From contig JBGVRT010000113.1 in the NCBI GenBank assembly GCA_045128735.1, positions 1 through 57,929 of the forward strand: a stretch of 57,929 nucleotides of DNA, given 5' to 3'. The stretch is from RGIG8775 sp045128735 (GTDB lineage: Bacteria; Bacillota; Clostridia; Oscillospirales; CAG-272). The notes under the pieces were generated by a model. It was not told the DNA's origin. It ran no database searches and worked only from the letters and a program-made list of their open reading frames with translations. This document shows, in pieces, positions 8,843-16,946 of the stretch (positions are counted from its first letter, which is position 1; every line of letters starts with the position of its first letter). The position numbers were made by a program, and so were the translations under genes.

Positions 8843-9797
8843 ATCGGCACGTCTCATATTTGTCCATGGTTTCATAGATGACCCGAGCTGAGTTTTCCTT
8901 TTTCAGCTTCTGCAACTCATGCCCCATAGCAATGCATTTTTCTTCTTTTTGCATTACCTCTACGCTGTATTCCATCACATTCAGCACAGTTTCTCCGTCT
9001 ATTTGAAGAGGAGTTGGTCTATCAAAGCTTACGGTAATATTCTTTCCTTCAAAGATGCTTATGTTTTTCTCGTGCTTCACGTGATTTCCTTTAAATATGG
9101 AAGGAAAGATCAACAGAGTGCCAAGCTTGCTTGAACCGTGAAAGAGCATCAAGGAGACCTTTTTGTCGCTTGCATTTCGATTTTGATACGGTGTCGGCAT
9201 CATACCGCCGCCGTAATAGCGGCCGTACATCGTAGGTGCTATCCAAACCTTTTGGAAGGTCATTTTCTTTCCATCAACAGTTACGGTTGCATTAACAGGC
9301 TTGAAGTGAAACAATAGACCTTTTATTGCAATCGACGTATAGTTTGGCTGTTTTCCCGTGCTCTTTAGCTGATCTCCAACCTCACAGCAATAGCCATCAA
9401 TACCAAAGCCCACGCCGTTGATAAATTTGCTCTGCTTTCCGTTTACCGTAACTGTGGGGAGGTCTTTTATAAAATCGGTGATAAGGAATGGTGCACGTGA
9501 ATATTCCATCCCAACGTCTTTTGCAAAATCGTTACCCGTTCCGCTTGGATAGTAATAAATGTCGTTATGAATATTTGCTTTTGCCACTTCGTTTGCGATT
9601 CTGTTCAGTGAACCGTCACCACCAAAGATCACAATATCATCATAAAGGTCAATACTCGCAAGAAAGCTCCCGAAATTTTTGATTTTCGTCAGATCAACAA
9701 GCTCCGTGGACATATTGGCTACGACCGAATAGCACTCGGCATCGATCTTGGCTTGATTTTCTTTTCCCGAAAGCGGATTATAAAGCAGATATCGCAT
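8835..9797 (-). CDS. diacylglycerol/lipid kinase (YegS/DagK family)
   Basis: This 320-residue soluble lipid kinase has the family's GGDGSLNR motif and the GTGNDFAKD motif, both part of the ATP site. The family phosphorylates diacylglycerol or related lipids, returning them to phospholipid synthesis. It appears to be the first gene of the lipid operon: AAGGAGAAAT precedes its ATG and a terminator for the upstream kinase gene lies just before. The exact lipid (diacylglycerol, glycolipid or undecaprenol) is not resolvable from sequence. Confidence 0.85.
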   Translation of the reverse strand: MRYLLYNPLSGKENQAKIDAECYSVVANMSTELVDLTKIKNFGSFLASIDLYDDIVIFGGDGSLNRIANEVAKANIHNDIYYYPSGTGNDFAKDVGMEYSRAPFLITDFIKDLPTVTVNGKQSKFINGVGFGIDGYCCEVGDQLKSTGKQPNYTSIAIKGLLFHFKPVNATVTVDGKKMTFQKVWIAPTMYGRYYGGGMMPTPYQNRNASDKKVSLMLFHGSSKLGTLLIFPSIFKGNHVKHEKNISIFEGKNITVSFDRPTPLQIDGETVLNVMEYSVEVMQKEEKCIAMGHELQKLKKENSARVIYETMDKYETCRYE

Positions 9798-9899
9798 TGC
9801 TGTATTTCTCCTTAAATAAGAAAATTTTTCATTTTACGACATTATTTTACGGTCGGTTTCTAAACTGAATCGAAACTTGTAAATATTTTTCAAAAATAA

Positions 9900-9934
9900 A
9901 ACGAGCAGCTACCAAAATCGTGGTACTGCTCGTT
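9900..9934 (-). terminator. rho-independent terminator after sensor kinase gene
   Basis: The arms AACGAGCAG plus TACC (9900-9913) pair with GGTA plus CTGCTCGTT (9922-9934), with one bulged base. On the minus strand the stem is followed by a T-rich run. It ends the two-component operon and separates it from the lipid operon. Confidence 0.85.
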
Positions 9935-9944
9935 ATAAGTATAA

Positions 9945-10979
9945 TTATTGTTTTTTAGGCAATACAACGGTAAAGGTTGTAATACCGTTAACGCTATTGG
10001 CGCTTACCTTTCCGTTATGAAGCTCCACAATTCCTTTCACAATGGCAAGCCCAATGCCGTTGCCTTGCGTTGCGTGGGATTCATCGGCTTGATAGAACTT
10101 ATTAAAGATCTTATCCAGCTTGTCCTGCGGTATCTCACTACCCGTATTGCTCACCTTAACACAAAGATTTTCACCTGCGTCTATCACTTCAAGCTCGACC
10201 GTTCCGCAACGGGGGACGAATTTCACTGCATTATCAATGAGATTGATCCACACCTGCTTGAGCATTTCTTCATTCGCTTCGATCATATATTCATCAAAGT
10301 CAAGCTGAAGATCAATGTTTTTCGCTGCCCATTTTTCCTCAAGCAGAAGAACAGCAGAGCGCACCTGCTCGGATAGATTGAATCGGGATACATCTGTAAG
10401 AATGGTTTGGTTTTCCACCTTAGTCAGATTCAGTACATTGCTCGCCATAGAGGAAAGTCGCATAGATTCCTCACGAATAGCGTGAGCATACTGTACTCGC
10501 TGTTCTTCGGTAAGATTGCCCGCTTCAAGAAGATTGGCAAGTCCTGTGATTGAAACAATGGGCGTTTTGAATTCGTGGGAAAACGCGTTGATGAAATCAT
10601 TACGAAGCATCTCGGTATTTTCAAGCTCCTCAGCCATCGTGTTGAAGCTTGTCGTAAGTTCTTTTACTGCCGGATGTGCCGACATCGTTTCTCCAAATTT
10701 AAGACGCGTCTTGAAGTCACCCGCCGCCAAGCGGTTCATTTTATTGATGATCTCATTCACGGGCTTTAGCGGCAGACGGCTGCTGAAAAACGCTGTGACA
10801 CCGCCGATGATCAAGCTGATCAGCGACATAAAGAGAATGACCTGACCGAGCTGAAGATCACCGTCAACGTCTACGATCACTCCAGCTTTGGTCAGCAACC
10901 AAAGTCCAATCGCGGTCAAAGCAATTGCCGATAGAAGAATAGCAAATACAAAGATAGAGAAAGCAAGCGTCAAGGACAT
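9945..10979 (-). CDS. sensor histidine kinase (OmpR-type partner)
   Basis: This 344-residue membrane kinase has two transmembrane helices close together (about residues 5-30 and 45-65), so its extracellular part is tiny. A HAMP linker follows, then the phospho-acceptor box SHEFKTP and an ATPase domain with NLIDNAVKF as the N box and GNGIGLAI as the G box. It should phosphorylate the response regulator encoded 26 bases upstream. With so little outside the membrane, it may sense a signal in the bilayer. Confidence 0.9.
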   Translation of the reverse strand: MSLTLAFSIFVFAILLSAIALTAIGLWLLTKAGVIVDVDGDLQLGQVILFMSLISLIIGGVTAFFSSRLPLKPVNEIINKMNRLAAGDFKTRLKFGETMSAHPAVKELTTSFNTMAEELENTEMLRNDFINAFSHEFKTPIVSITGLANLLEAGNLTEEQRVQYAHAIREESMRLSSMASNVLNLTKVENQTILTDVSRFNLSEQVRSAVLLLEEKWAAKNIDLQLDFDEYMIEANEEMLKQVWINLIDNAVKFVPRCGTVELEVIDAGENLCVKVSNTGSEIPQDKLDKIFNKFYQADESHATQGNGIGLAIVKGIVELHNGKVSANSVNGITTFTVVLPKKQ

Positions 10980-11005
10980 TCTTGATCTTCTTTCTTTAAT
11001 TTTTT

Positions 11006-11704
11006 CTATGTTGAGTTGCGGTGTCTTTTTAATACTTTTTTTACCGCCTTATATCCGAGTCCGCGAACCGACTCTATTTCAAATTCACTCCACCCCTCGA
11101 ACCGTTTGCGGAGTCTGCCAACGTGTACGGTAACCGTCTCCCATCCCGTCTCACTCTCAGCCCCCCATATCTCATCCATCAGCTGAATACGGGTAAAGAT
11201 CTTTCCGGGATAGGAGAGAAGCTTATAGAGAAGCATAAATTCTTTCTGCGGAAGCTCCTGTATCTCGTTACCTTTTGTCACTGTCAAGGAATCATAATCA
11301 AGGATAACGTCACCGACAACGATCTTTCGTTCGTTTGCAATCTTTGCACGGCGCAGTAGTGCCTTGATGCGATATAGGAACTCGTCTTGATTGACGGGCT
11401 TTGTCATATAGTCATCCGTGCCAACGGCAAAGCCCTTATTCTTGTCTATGGGTAACTGCTTGGCAGAAACCATCAGAATAGGCAGATTATTATCGCACTC
11501 GCGCAGAGTCTTAGTAAACTCATATCCGTCCATCTTCGGCATCATAATATCAAGCACCACAAGGTCGATGTGCTCCTTATCCATCGCATCCAGCGCATCC
11601 TCGCCGTTTTTGGCAACGGTTACTGTATAGTTATTGCTTTTGAGCACCGCCTCAAAATACATCCTCGTATTTTTATCATCGTCTACCACAAGAATATGGA
11701 ACAT
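11006..11704 (-). CDS. OmpR/PhoB-family response regulator
   Basis: This 232-residue regulator has a receiver domain with the phospho-acceptor aspartate in DIMMPKMDGYE and the conserved lysine in TKPV. A winged-helix DNA-binding domain follows, ending in RGLGYKA. It pairs with the adjacent kinase in the order usual for this family. The targets are unknown; the lipid operon just downstream is a possible one. Confidence 0.9.
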   Translation of the reverse strand: MFHILVVDDDKNTRMYFEAVLKSNNYTVTVAKNGEDALDAMDKEHIDLVVLDIMMPKMDGYEFTKTLRECDNNLPILMVSAKQLPIDKNKGFAVGTDDYMTKPVNQDEFLYRIKALLRRAKIANERKIVVGDVILDYDSLTVTKGNEIQELPQKEFMLLYKLLSYPGKIFTRIQLMDEIWGAESETGWETVTVHVGRLRKRFEGWSEFEIESVRGLGYKAVKKVLKRHRNST

Positions 11705-11780
11705 TTTTTCACCGCTTTCTTAAAAGTTATCAATATCAAAAACTCTATATCTTCACAAATTACAGTTTTGTATAGCTTTG

Positions 11781-12518
11781 TTATCTTCTGTTATCTCTGC
11801 GTCCAAACATCGTAAGAACACGTACAAGGAAGCGAAGGAAATACACAAGAGAGGTCATAAGCGATGCAAGGTAGGTCAACGCCGCAGCAGAAAGGACTTC
11901 TTTTGCAGCGGGGATCTCATCTTGCGTAAGAATGCCCTCCGCAAGCAACATCTTTTGCGCTCTGTGACTTGCATTCAACTCTACGGGAAGCGTCACAAGG
12001 GCGAACAAAAGTGATCCGCCGTAAAGGATTACGCCTACCATAGCAATATAAAAGCCTGTATTAGCATCCACTGTCGCAGAAAACCAATCAAGTAAAAGAC
12101 CTACAAGCACAAGAGGCATCGAAAGACGTGTTCCAAAGTTCACAACAGGAACGAGTGCAGTACGGATTTTGTAAAGCCAATATCCGTCCCTTTTCTGCAT
12201 TACGTGTCCCATTTCATGTGCGGCAACTGCAACGGCTGCGACCGAATTGTTAGCATAGGTGCTCTCGGACAAATTGACAATTGCTTTCGTTGGATGATAA
12301 TGGTCTGTCAAAAAACCTCTGACAGATCCAATCGCAATATTGTGAACACCGTTCTTCCGCATAAGTCGGTTTACGGTATCGTATCCTGTAAGTCCCGATC
12401 GACATCTTGTCGAATTATGCTTGTTAAACGACGTTTTCACTTTTCCGCTGGCAATTCCCGAAAATATCATGCAGGCGAGGATTGCAAGCATAAACCAAAA
12501 ATAATCTTGTAAATACAT
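11781..12518 (-). CDS. YugP-like membrane zinc metallopeptidase
   Basis: This 245-residue membrane protein belongs to the YugP family of putative neutral zinc peptidases. The zinc-binding HEXXH site reads HEMGH in a AVAAHEMGHVMQ context, and the family's second glutamate motif (ELNASHRAQ) is present between the later helices. The N-terminus is a membrane helix, and two or three more helices lie in the C-terminal half. The substrate is unknown; proteins damaged or misfolded in the membrane are a reasonable guess. Confidence 0.85.
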   Translation of the reverse strand: MYLQDYFWFMLAILACMIFSGIASGKVKTSFNKHNSTRCRSGLTGYDTVNRLMRKNGVHNIAIGSVRGFLTDHYHPTKAIVNLSESTYANNSVAAVAVAAHEMGHVMQKRDGYWLYKIRTALVPVVNFGTRLSMPLVLVGLLLDWFSATVDANTGFYIAMVGVILYGGSLLFALVTLPVELNASHRAQKMLLAEGILTQDEIPAAKEVLSAAALTYLASLMTSLVYFLRFLVRVLTMFGRRDNRR

Positions 12519-12600
12519 TTTTTGCTCCTTATATCTATCTTACAGCAAAAATTTTACTTAGGTATTCTAAACCGAAAATAAACTAACCAATAATATTTCA

Positions 12601-12635
12601 AAAAGGCTCACAGACAGATCGTTTGTGAGCCTTTT
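12601..12635 (-). terminator. terminator after htpG
   Basis: The arms AAAAGGCTCACA (12601-12612) and TGTGAGCCTTTT (12624-12635) form a perfect 12-bp stem with an 11-base loop. On the minus strand it follows the htpG stop by 13 bases and ends in a short T-run. Confidence 0.85.
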
Positions 12636-12647
12636 GTCGGGGGGCGT

Positions 12648-14543
12648 TTACTGCAACATCAAATTGCAGACAAGTTCGCTGACCTCTGCGGGATTCTCAA
12701 TAGAAAGACCGCTGACAAGACGTGCCTGTGCATATAAAACCTTGCTGTAACTTGCAAGCTTATCCTTGTCGTTCTCAAAGAGTTCCTTCAGCTTTTCAAC
12801 AATCGGATGAGCCATATTGATCTCAAGTACAAACTCTGCCTTGATATTTGCGGCTTCGTTGCCGGGGTTCTTGCTGAGTACCTTTTCCATATTTGCCGTA
12901 ACTGCGCCCTCACTTGAGAGACAGGCTGCGTGATTTTGCAATGTGTTTGTGAAGCGAACCGAGTGAAGATTTTCACCGATGCTCTCTTTGATGAAGTCGA
13001 GCATTTCCTTTGCACCCTCGTTTTCTGTCTTGAGAGCTTCCTTTTCCTCATCGGTTGCAAGGTCAAGATCGTCCTTGCACACGTTGGAGAATTCCTTTTC
13101 CGAATAGGTGCGAAGCATCTGCAATGCAAACTCATCCACGTCCTCGGTCAGATAAAGAACCTCATATCCGTGTGCAATGACCGACTCTACCTGCGGCAGA
13201 AGCGAAATCTTTTCTACGGTCTCACCCGATGCGAAGTAGATCTTCTTTTGATCCTCTTTCATGCGGGACACATATTCCTTGAGTGTAACAAGCTTGCCCT
13301 CGTGGGACGACTTAAACATAATGAGATTCTGAAGCACATCCTTGTGCATTCCGTAATCGTTGTAGATGCCCCATTTAAGCTGTGCGCCGAACGCGGCGTA
13401 GAACTGCTCGTATTTCTCGCGATCGTTCTCCTGCATCTTAGAAAGCTCGGACGCGATCTTCTTTTCAACCGCCTTGGCAATGCTCTTAAGCTGACGGTCG
13501 TGCTGAAGCATTTCACGGGAGATATTGAGCGAGAGGTCGGAGCTATCCACAAGACCGCGCACAAAGCTGAAATAGTCGGGCAGAAGATCCTTGCAATGCT
13601 CCATAATGAGCACACCGCTCGAATAGAGCTGCAAGCCCTTTTCATAGTCACGACTGTAATAATTATACGGCGCATGGGACGGAATAAATAGCAAGGACTC
13701 AAAATTGGACACACCCTCGGTCTTTTGACGGATCACTTTAAGAGGAGCTTCCCAATCGTAGAACTTATCACGATAGAAATTGTTATATTCCTCGTCGGTG
13801 ACTTCGCTTGCGTTCTTCTTCCAAAGAGGGATCATGCTGTTGAGCGTTTCATCCTCTGTTACGGTCTCATATTCGTCCTTACTACCTTCCTTGAGCTGTT
13901 CATTCTCGGTTAGCATACGGATAGGATAGTGAATATAATCGCTGTATTTCTTGACGAGCATGCGGATCTGATATTCTTCCAGATACGTGCCATACTTTTC
14001 ATCATCGGTATCCTCCTTGATGTGAAGAGTGATTACCGTTCCTACAGTATCCTTTTCGCAGGTGGTAATGGTATAACCGTCAGCGCCCTCGGACTCCCAG
14101 CGATATGCCTCCTCCGAGCCGTGTGCGCGGCTGACAACCGTGATCTTATCTGCCACCATAAATGCGGAATAGAAGCCGACGCCAAACTGACCGATAATAT
14201 CGATGTTTTCCTTATCCTTATGCTCGGGATCGTTCTTGAAATCAAAAGAACCGCTCTTTGCAATCGTACCGAGATTGTTTTCAAGTTCTTCCTTGGTCAT
14301 ACCGCAACCGTTATCGGTGATGGTCAGGGTTCTTGCGTCCTTATCTGCGGTGATGCGTATCTCAAAGTCCTCACGGCTGAGCTTCACCGTATCGTCGGTC
14401 AGCGACTTGAAGTAGAGCTTGTCGATCGCATCGCTTGCGTTGGAGATCAGCTCACGCAGAAAGATCTCCTTGTGGGTGTAGATGGAGTTGACCATCATAT
14501 CCAAAAGCTTTTTGGATTCTGTTCTGAATTGCTTTTTAGCCAT
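12648..14543 (-). CDS. htpG: Hsp90-type chaperone HtpG
   Basis: HtpG is the bacterial Hsp90, an ATP-driven dimeric chaperone. The 631-residue protein has the N-terminal GHKL ATPase with ELISNASDAIDKL and the loops DNGCGMT and GQFGVGFYSAF. The middle domain carries the catalytic arginine in NISREMLQ, and a C-terminal dimerisation domain follows. It overlaps the small zinc-ribbon gene by 8 bases and is the last gene before a terminator. Its length is normal and nothing is missing. Confidence 0.95.
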   Translation of the reverse strand: MAKKQFRTESKKLLDMMVNSIYTHKEIFLRELISNASDAIDKLYFKSLTDDTVKLSREDFEIRITADKDARTLTITDNGCGMTKEELENNLGTIAKSGSFDFKNDPEHKDKENIDIIGQFGVGFYSAFMVADKITVVSRAHGSEEAYRWESEGADGYTITTCEKDTVGTVITLHIKEDTDDEKYGTYLEEYQIRMLVKKYSDYIHYPIRMLTENEQLKEGSKDEYETVTEDETLNSMIPLWKKNASEVTDEEYNNFYRDKFYDWEAPLKVIRQKTEGVSNFESLLFIPSHAPYNYYSRDYEKGLQLYSSGVLIMEHCKDLLPDYFSFVRGLVDSSDLSLNISREMLQHDRQLKSIAKAVEKKIASELSKMQENDREKYEQFYAAFGAQLKWGIYNDYGMHKDVLQNLIMFKSSHEGKLVTLKEYVSRMKEDQKKIYFASGETVEKISLLPQVESVIAHGYEVLYLTEDVDEFALQMLRTYSEKEFSNVCKDDLDLATDEEKEALKTENEGAKEMLDFIKESIGENLHSVRFTNTLQNHAACLSSEGAVTANMEKVLSKNPGNEAANIKAEFVLEINMAHPIVEKLKELFENDKDKLASYSKVLYAQARLVSGLSIENPAEVSELVCNLMLQ

Positions 14544-14742
14544 TTTTCTTTTCCCCCTTATTATGCGTTTCTTTTTTTATTTTGGATTTTTTGACGGTTT
14601 TGTGAGCAATGTCACATCCGACGTTATCGCATTCATAATACTTGATCGTATACGTACCGTTTCCGTCCTTATATTTGATTTCTTTTACGACGCGTCGGCT
14701 TCTCTCGGAGCATTCCTCACATTTGCTTGAGTAAAATGCCAT
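14536..14742 (-). CDS. small zinc-ribbon-like protein
   Basis: This 68-residue protein has a CEEC pair near the start and a second pair, C-x4-C, about 30 residues later, as in a zinc ribbon. The C-terminus is strongly basic. AGGTGAG precedes the ATG at the proper distance. It overlaps htpG by 8 bases and starts 8 bases after the alarmone synthetase stop. The function is unknown; binding to RNA or to a chaperone client is only a guess. Confidence 0.65.
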   Translation of the reverse strand: MAFYSSKCEECSERSRRVVKEIKYKDGNGTYTIKYYECDNVGCDIAHKTVKKSKIKKETHNKGEKKNG

Positions 14743-14750
14743 ACACTCAC

Positions 14751-15548
14751 CTATTCGATCGGTGTATCGAGTTTTCTGATTCGTTCAAGGAGAATTTCTT
14801 CCTCAGTCGGAATGTCAACGAGCTCTTCCATTTTGGAACGAATCCGCATCATATCGCTATCTGTTTTGCTGATCGTTTCGGCGCACCTACGAAGCTCGTC
14901 TACAAGCTCATCCTTGCCGTCAAAATCGGTTTTATAATGAAGCTGGTGCTCAAGACTTGCCCAAAAATCCATAGCGATGGTTCGAAGTTGAACCTCTACC
15001 TCTATCTCCAAGCGTCGCTCCGAAAGGAACACGGGAACCTTAACGATCAGATGTAAACTCCTATACCCGTTTTCCTTTGGATTTGCAATATAATCCTTTC
15101 GTGTAACGAGCGTAATATCGTCCTGCTTCAAAAGAGCTTCGGCAACCAAATAGACGTCGTCGATATAGGAGCAAATGACTCTGACACCCGCGATGTCGTG
15201 TATATGCTCATCAATATGTTCAATGTCCACGGATTGATGTAATTTAGCAAGCTTTTCAACGATACTTGCCGTACTCTTAAGACGAGTTTGAATGGAGTTT
15301 ATCGGATTACGATGATATTGCAAGCTGAATTCTGTATTCAGAATGTCGAATTTCGTTTTGATCTCTTTCATCGCGCAAGCGTAGATCATTCGAAGCTCCT
15401 TGTAATCTACCATTCTGCCCATCATTTTCTTCGTCTGATGATAGAGCGCGTTCATCACGCTGCTTGGCATCGTGGCGAGTGCTGTCGGAAGCACCACCTC
15501 GTCCAAATCATCAAACAGAGTTTCCTTATCCTGATATTGATTTTTCAA
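14751..15548 (-). CDS. small alarmone synthetase (RelQ/YjbM-like)
   Basis: This protein of about 265 residues has a single RelA/SpoT synthetase domain and makes (p)ppGpp from GTP or GDP and ATP. Visible motifs include DIAGVRVICSY, the NGYRSLHL loop and the EVQLRTIAMDFWASLEH segment. No hydrolase or regulatory domain is present, as in RelQ/RelP. The start is placed at the TTG at 15548 because AAAGGAG lies 6-7 bases before it; an ATG 8 codons upstream overlaps the preceding gene and lacks a site. The N-terminus is slightly longer than in RelQ. Confidence 0.85.
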   Translation of the reverse strand: MKNQYQDKETLFDDLDEVVLPTALATMPSSVMNALYHQTKKMMGRMVDYKELRMIYACAMKEIKTKFDILNTEFSLQYHRNPINSIQTRLKSTASIVEKLAKLHQSVDIEHIDEHIHDIAGVRVICSYIDDVYLVAEALLKQDDITLVTRKDYIANPKENGYRSLHLIVKVPVFLSERRLEIEVEVQLRTIAMDFWASLEHQLHYKTDFDGKDELVDELRRCAETISKTDSDMMRIRSKMEELVDIPTEEEILLERIRKLDTPIE

Positions 15549-15559
15549 CGTGTTCTCCT

Positions 15560-15979
15560 TTAATTGCCACATCCGTGATTACCGCAATTATGCGATCCGC
15601 AGCCGTGACTACCACAGGTGTGTCCTTCTTCACCATGTTCGTGGTCGTGGTGATCGCATCTAACCTCGGGATTGAAGTTCAACTTATTCGCAAGCAATGC
15701 GTTAACCGCATCGTCACAAGAACCGCTGACACCGCCGAAAAGCTGAATGCCCGCACTCGCAAGAGCCATCTGCGCACCGCCTCCAATGCCGCCACAGATC
15801 AGAACCGCCACACTCTGCTCCGAAAGGAATTCCGCAAGTGCTCCGTGACCGCTTCCGTTTGTATCCACGACCTCGGAAGAAACGATCTTACCGCCCTCTA
15901 CCGTGTAGATCTTAAACTGCTCGGTATGTCCGAAGTGCTGAAAAATCTGTCCGTTTTCATAAGTTACTGCAATTTTCAT
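15560..15979 (-). CDS. NifX/NifB-type dinitrogenase iron-molybdenum cofactor family protein with His/Cys tail
   Basis: This 139-residue protein has the NifX/NifB C-terminal fold, known for binding iron-sulfur or iron-molybdenum cofactor precursors. The core motifs are the N-terminal avtYenGqifqHFGht strand and a cysteine-containing LICGGIGGGA loop. The last 30 residues are a low-complexity tail rich in His, Cys, Gly and Asn, with repeated HGCG and HNCG units, probably a metal store or sensor. No nitrogenase genes are nearby, so it is one of the family members of unknown role, not evidence for nitrogen fixation. Confidence 0.85.
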   Translation of the reverse strand: MKIAVTYENGQIFQHFGHTEQFKIYTVEGGKIVSSEVVDTNGSGHGALAEFLSEQSVAVLICGGIGGGAQMALASAGIQLFGGVSGSCDDAVNALLANKLNFNPEVRCDHHDHEHGEEGHTCGSHGCGSHNCGNHGCGN

Positions 15980-16016
15980 TATTTTATCTCCGTTTCATTA
16001 TTTATTTCGATTGATT

Positions 16017-16871
16017 TCAGATAGTTTTTTCTTCATTTGTAATAGCGTCTTGAGGCTCTATTTTCTTAAGTGCTTTTTTGAATTGAAATACGAATAGAAT
16101 TGCCGTAAAGGTCACCGCAAGGATATCCGCTATCGGCTCTGCCGTATAAACACCGATCGTACGGTCGCTGATCAGATTCGGCATAATATAGATCAGCGGC
16201 AAAAGCAATATGAATTTTCGGACGACCGCAACAAGCACAGAGGACGGCGCGTTTCCGAGAGATACGAAGGTCATCTGACACGCGATCTGAATTCCAAACA
16301 ATAACATTCCCGCAAAATAGATGCGAAGTGCCTTTGATGCGAATGCAACGAGCTCGGCATCCGGCGAAAACATCGATGCAAATACGCTCGGGAACAGCAT
16401 TACAGCCGCCCAGATGGTTACCGAATAGATCAGGCATACCTTAAGCAAAAGCTTATACGTTTCTTTTACACGGCTTGCGTTTTTCGCTCCGTAATTATAG
16501 CTGAGTATAGGCTGAGCTCCCTGAGCGATGCCTTGTGGCGGAAGCATGGCAAACTGCATCACGCTTGTGAGAATCGTCATAGCCCCAACGGCAATATCGC
16601 CACCGTACTCAAGCAGAGAGGAATTGAAGCAAACCGATATCACACTCTCGCTTGCCTGCATAATGAAGGTTGCCGTTCCGAGAGCAACACAGGGCAAAAT
16701 GATTTTCGGTGACGAGATGAAATATTTCGGCTTTAATCTGAGAATACTTCTCTTGCCAAACAGGAAGGACAGAACCCACGCACAAGAAAGTGCCTGAGAT
16801 ATAACGGTTGCAAGAGCTGCACCCCTGACACCCATACCATATCGAGTGTTCATAACTGATGTTAGGAACAC
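16017..16871 (-). pseudogene. C-terminal part of a MATE multidrug exporter, truncated by the mobile element
   Basis: About 274 residues match the second half of MATE exporters, starting at a GMGVRGAALATVISQ motif that normally lies in the middle of the protein. Further motifs such as the PQGIAQGAQPILSYNYGA segment follow. The first 11 codons before that motif, including a GTG that could act as a start, lie in the element's terminal hairpin and are foreign. A full MATE protein has about 450 residues and 12 helices, so the N-terminal half is lost. I did not find it beyond the far end of the element. Confidence 0.85.
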
Positions 16872-16884
16872 TCGATATTTTTTT
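16839..16884 (+). terminator. terminator-like hairpin at left element end
   Basis: The arms ATATCGAGTGTTC (16839-16851) and GAACACTCGATAT (16866-16878) form a perfect 13-bp stem with a 14-base loop, followed on the plus strand by a seven-T run. It includes the junction with the MATE fragment. No plus-strand gene feeds into it, so it may insulate the element or serve as a recombination site. Confidence 0.7.
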
Positions 16885-16914
16885 GCCTGTGTTTACTTAA
16901 TATTAAGTTGTTTG

Positions 16915-16938
16915 GAGCAGATTTGTCTGCTCTTTTTT
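16915..16938 (+). terminator. second plus-facing terminator next to recombinase gene
   Basis: GAGCAG (16915-16920) pairs with CTGCTC (16927-16932) and is followed by six T bases on the plus strand. A perfect 14-base palindrome, ACTTAATATTAAGT, lies just before it at 16895-16908. On the minus strand the stem directly follows the recombinase stop and could also slow that transcript. Confidence 0.55.
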
Positions 16939-16946
16939 GTTTTTAG

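Noticed and set aside
15560..15979. Evidence for nitrogen fixation
   Set aside because: NifX-like proteins occur widely outside nitrogen fixers, and no nifHDK genes are seen.
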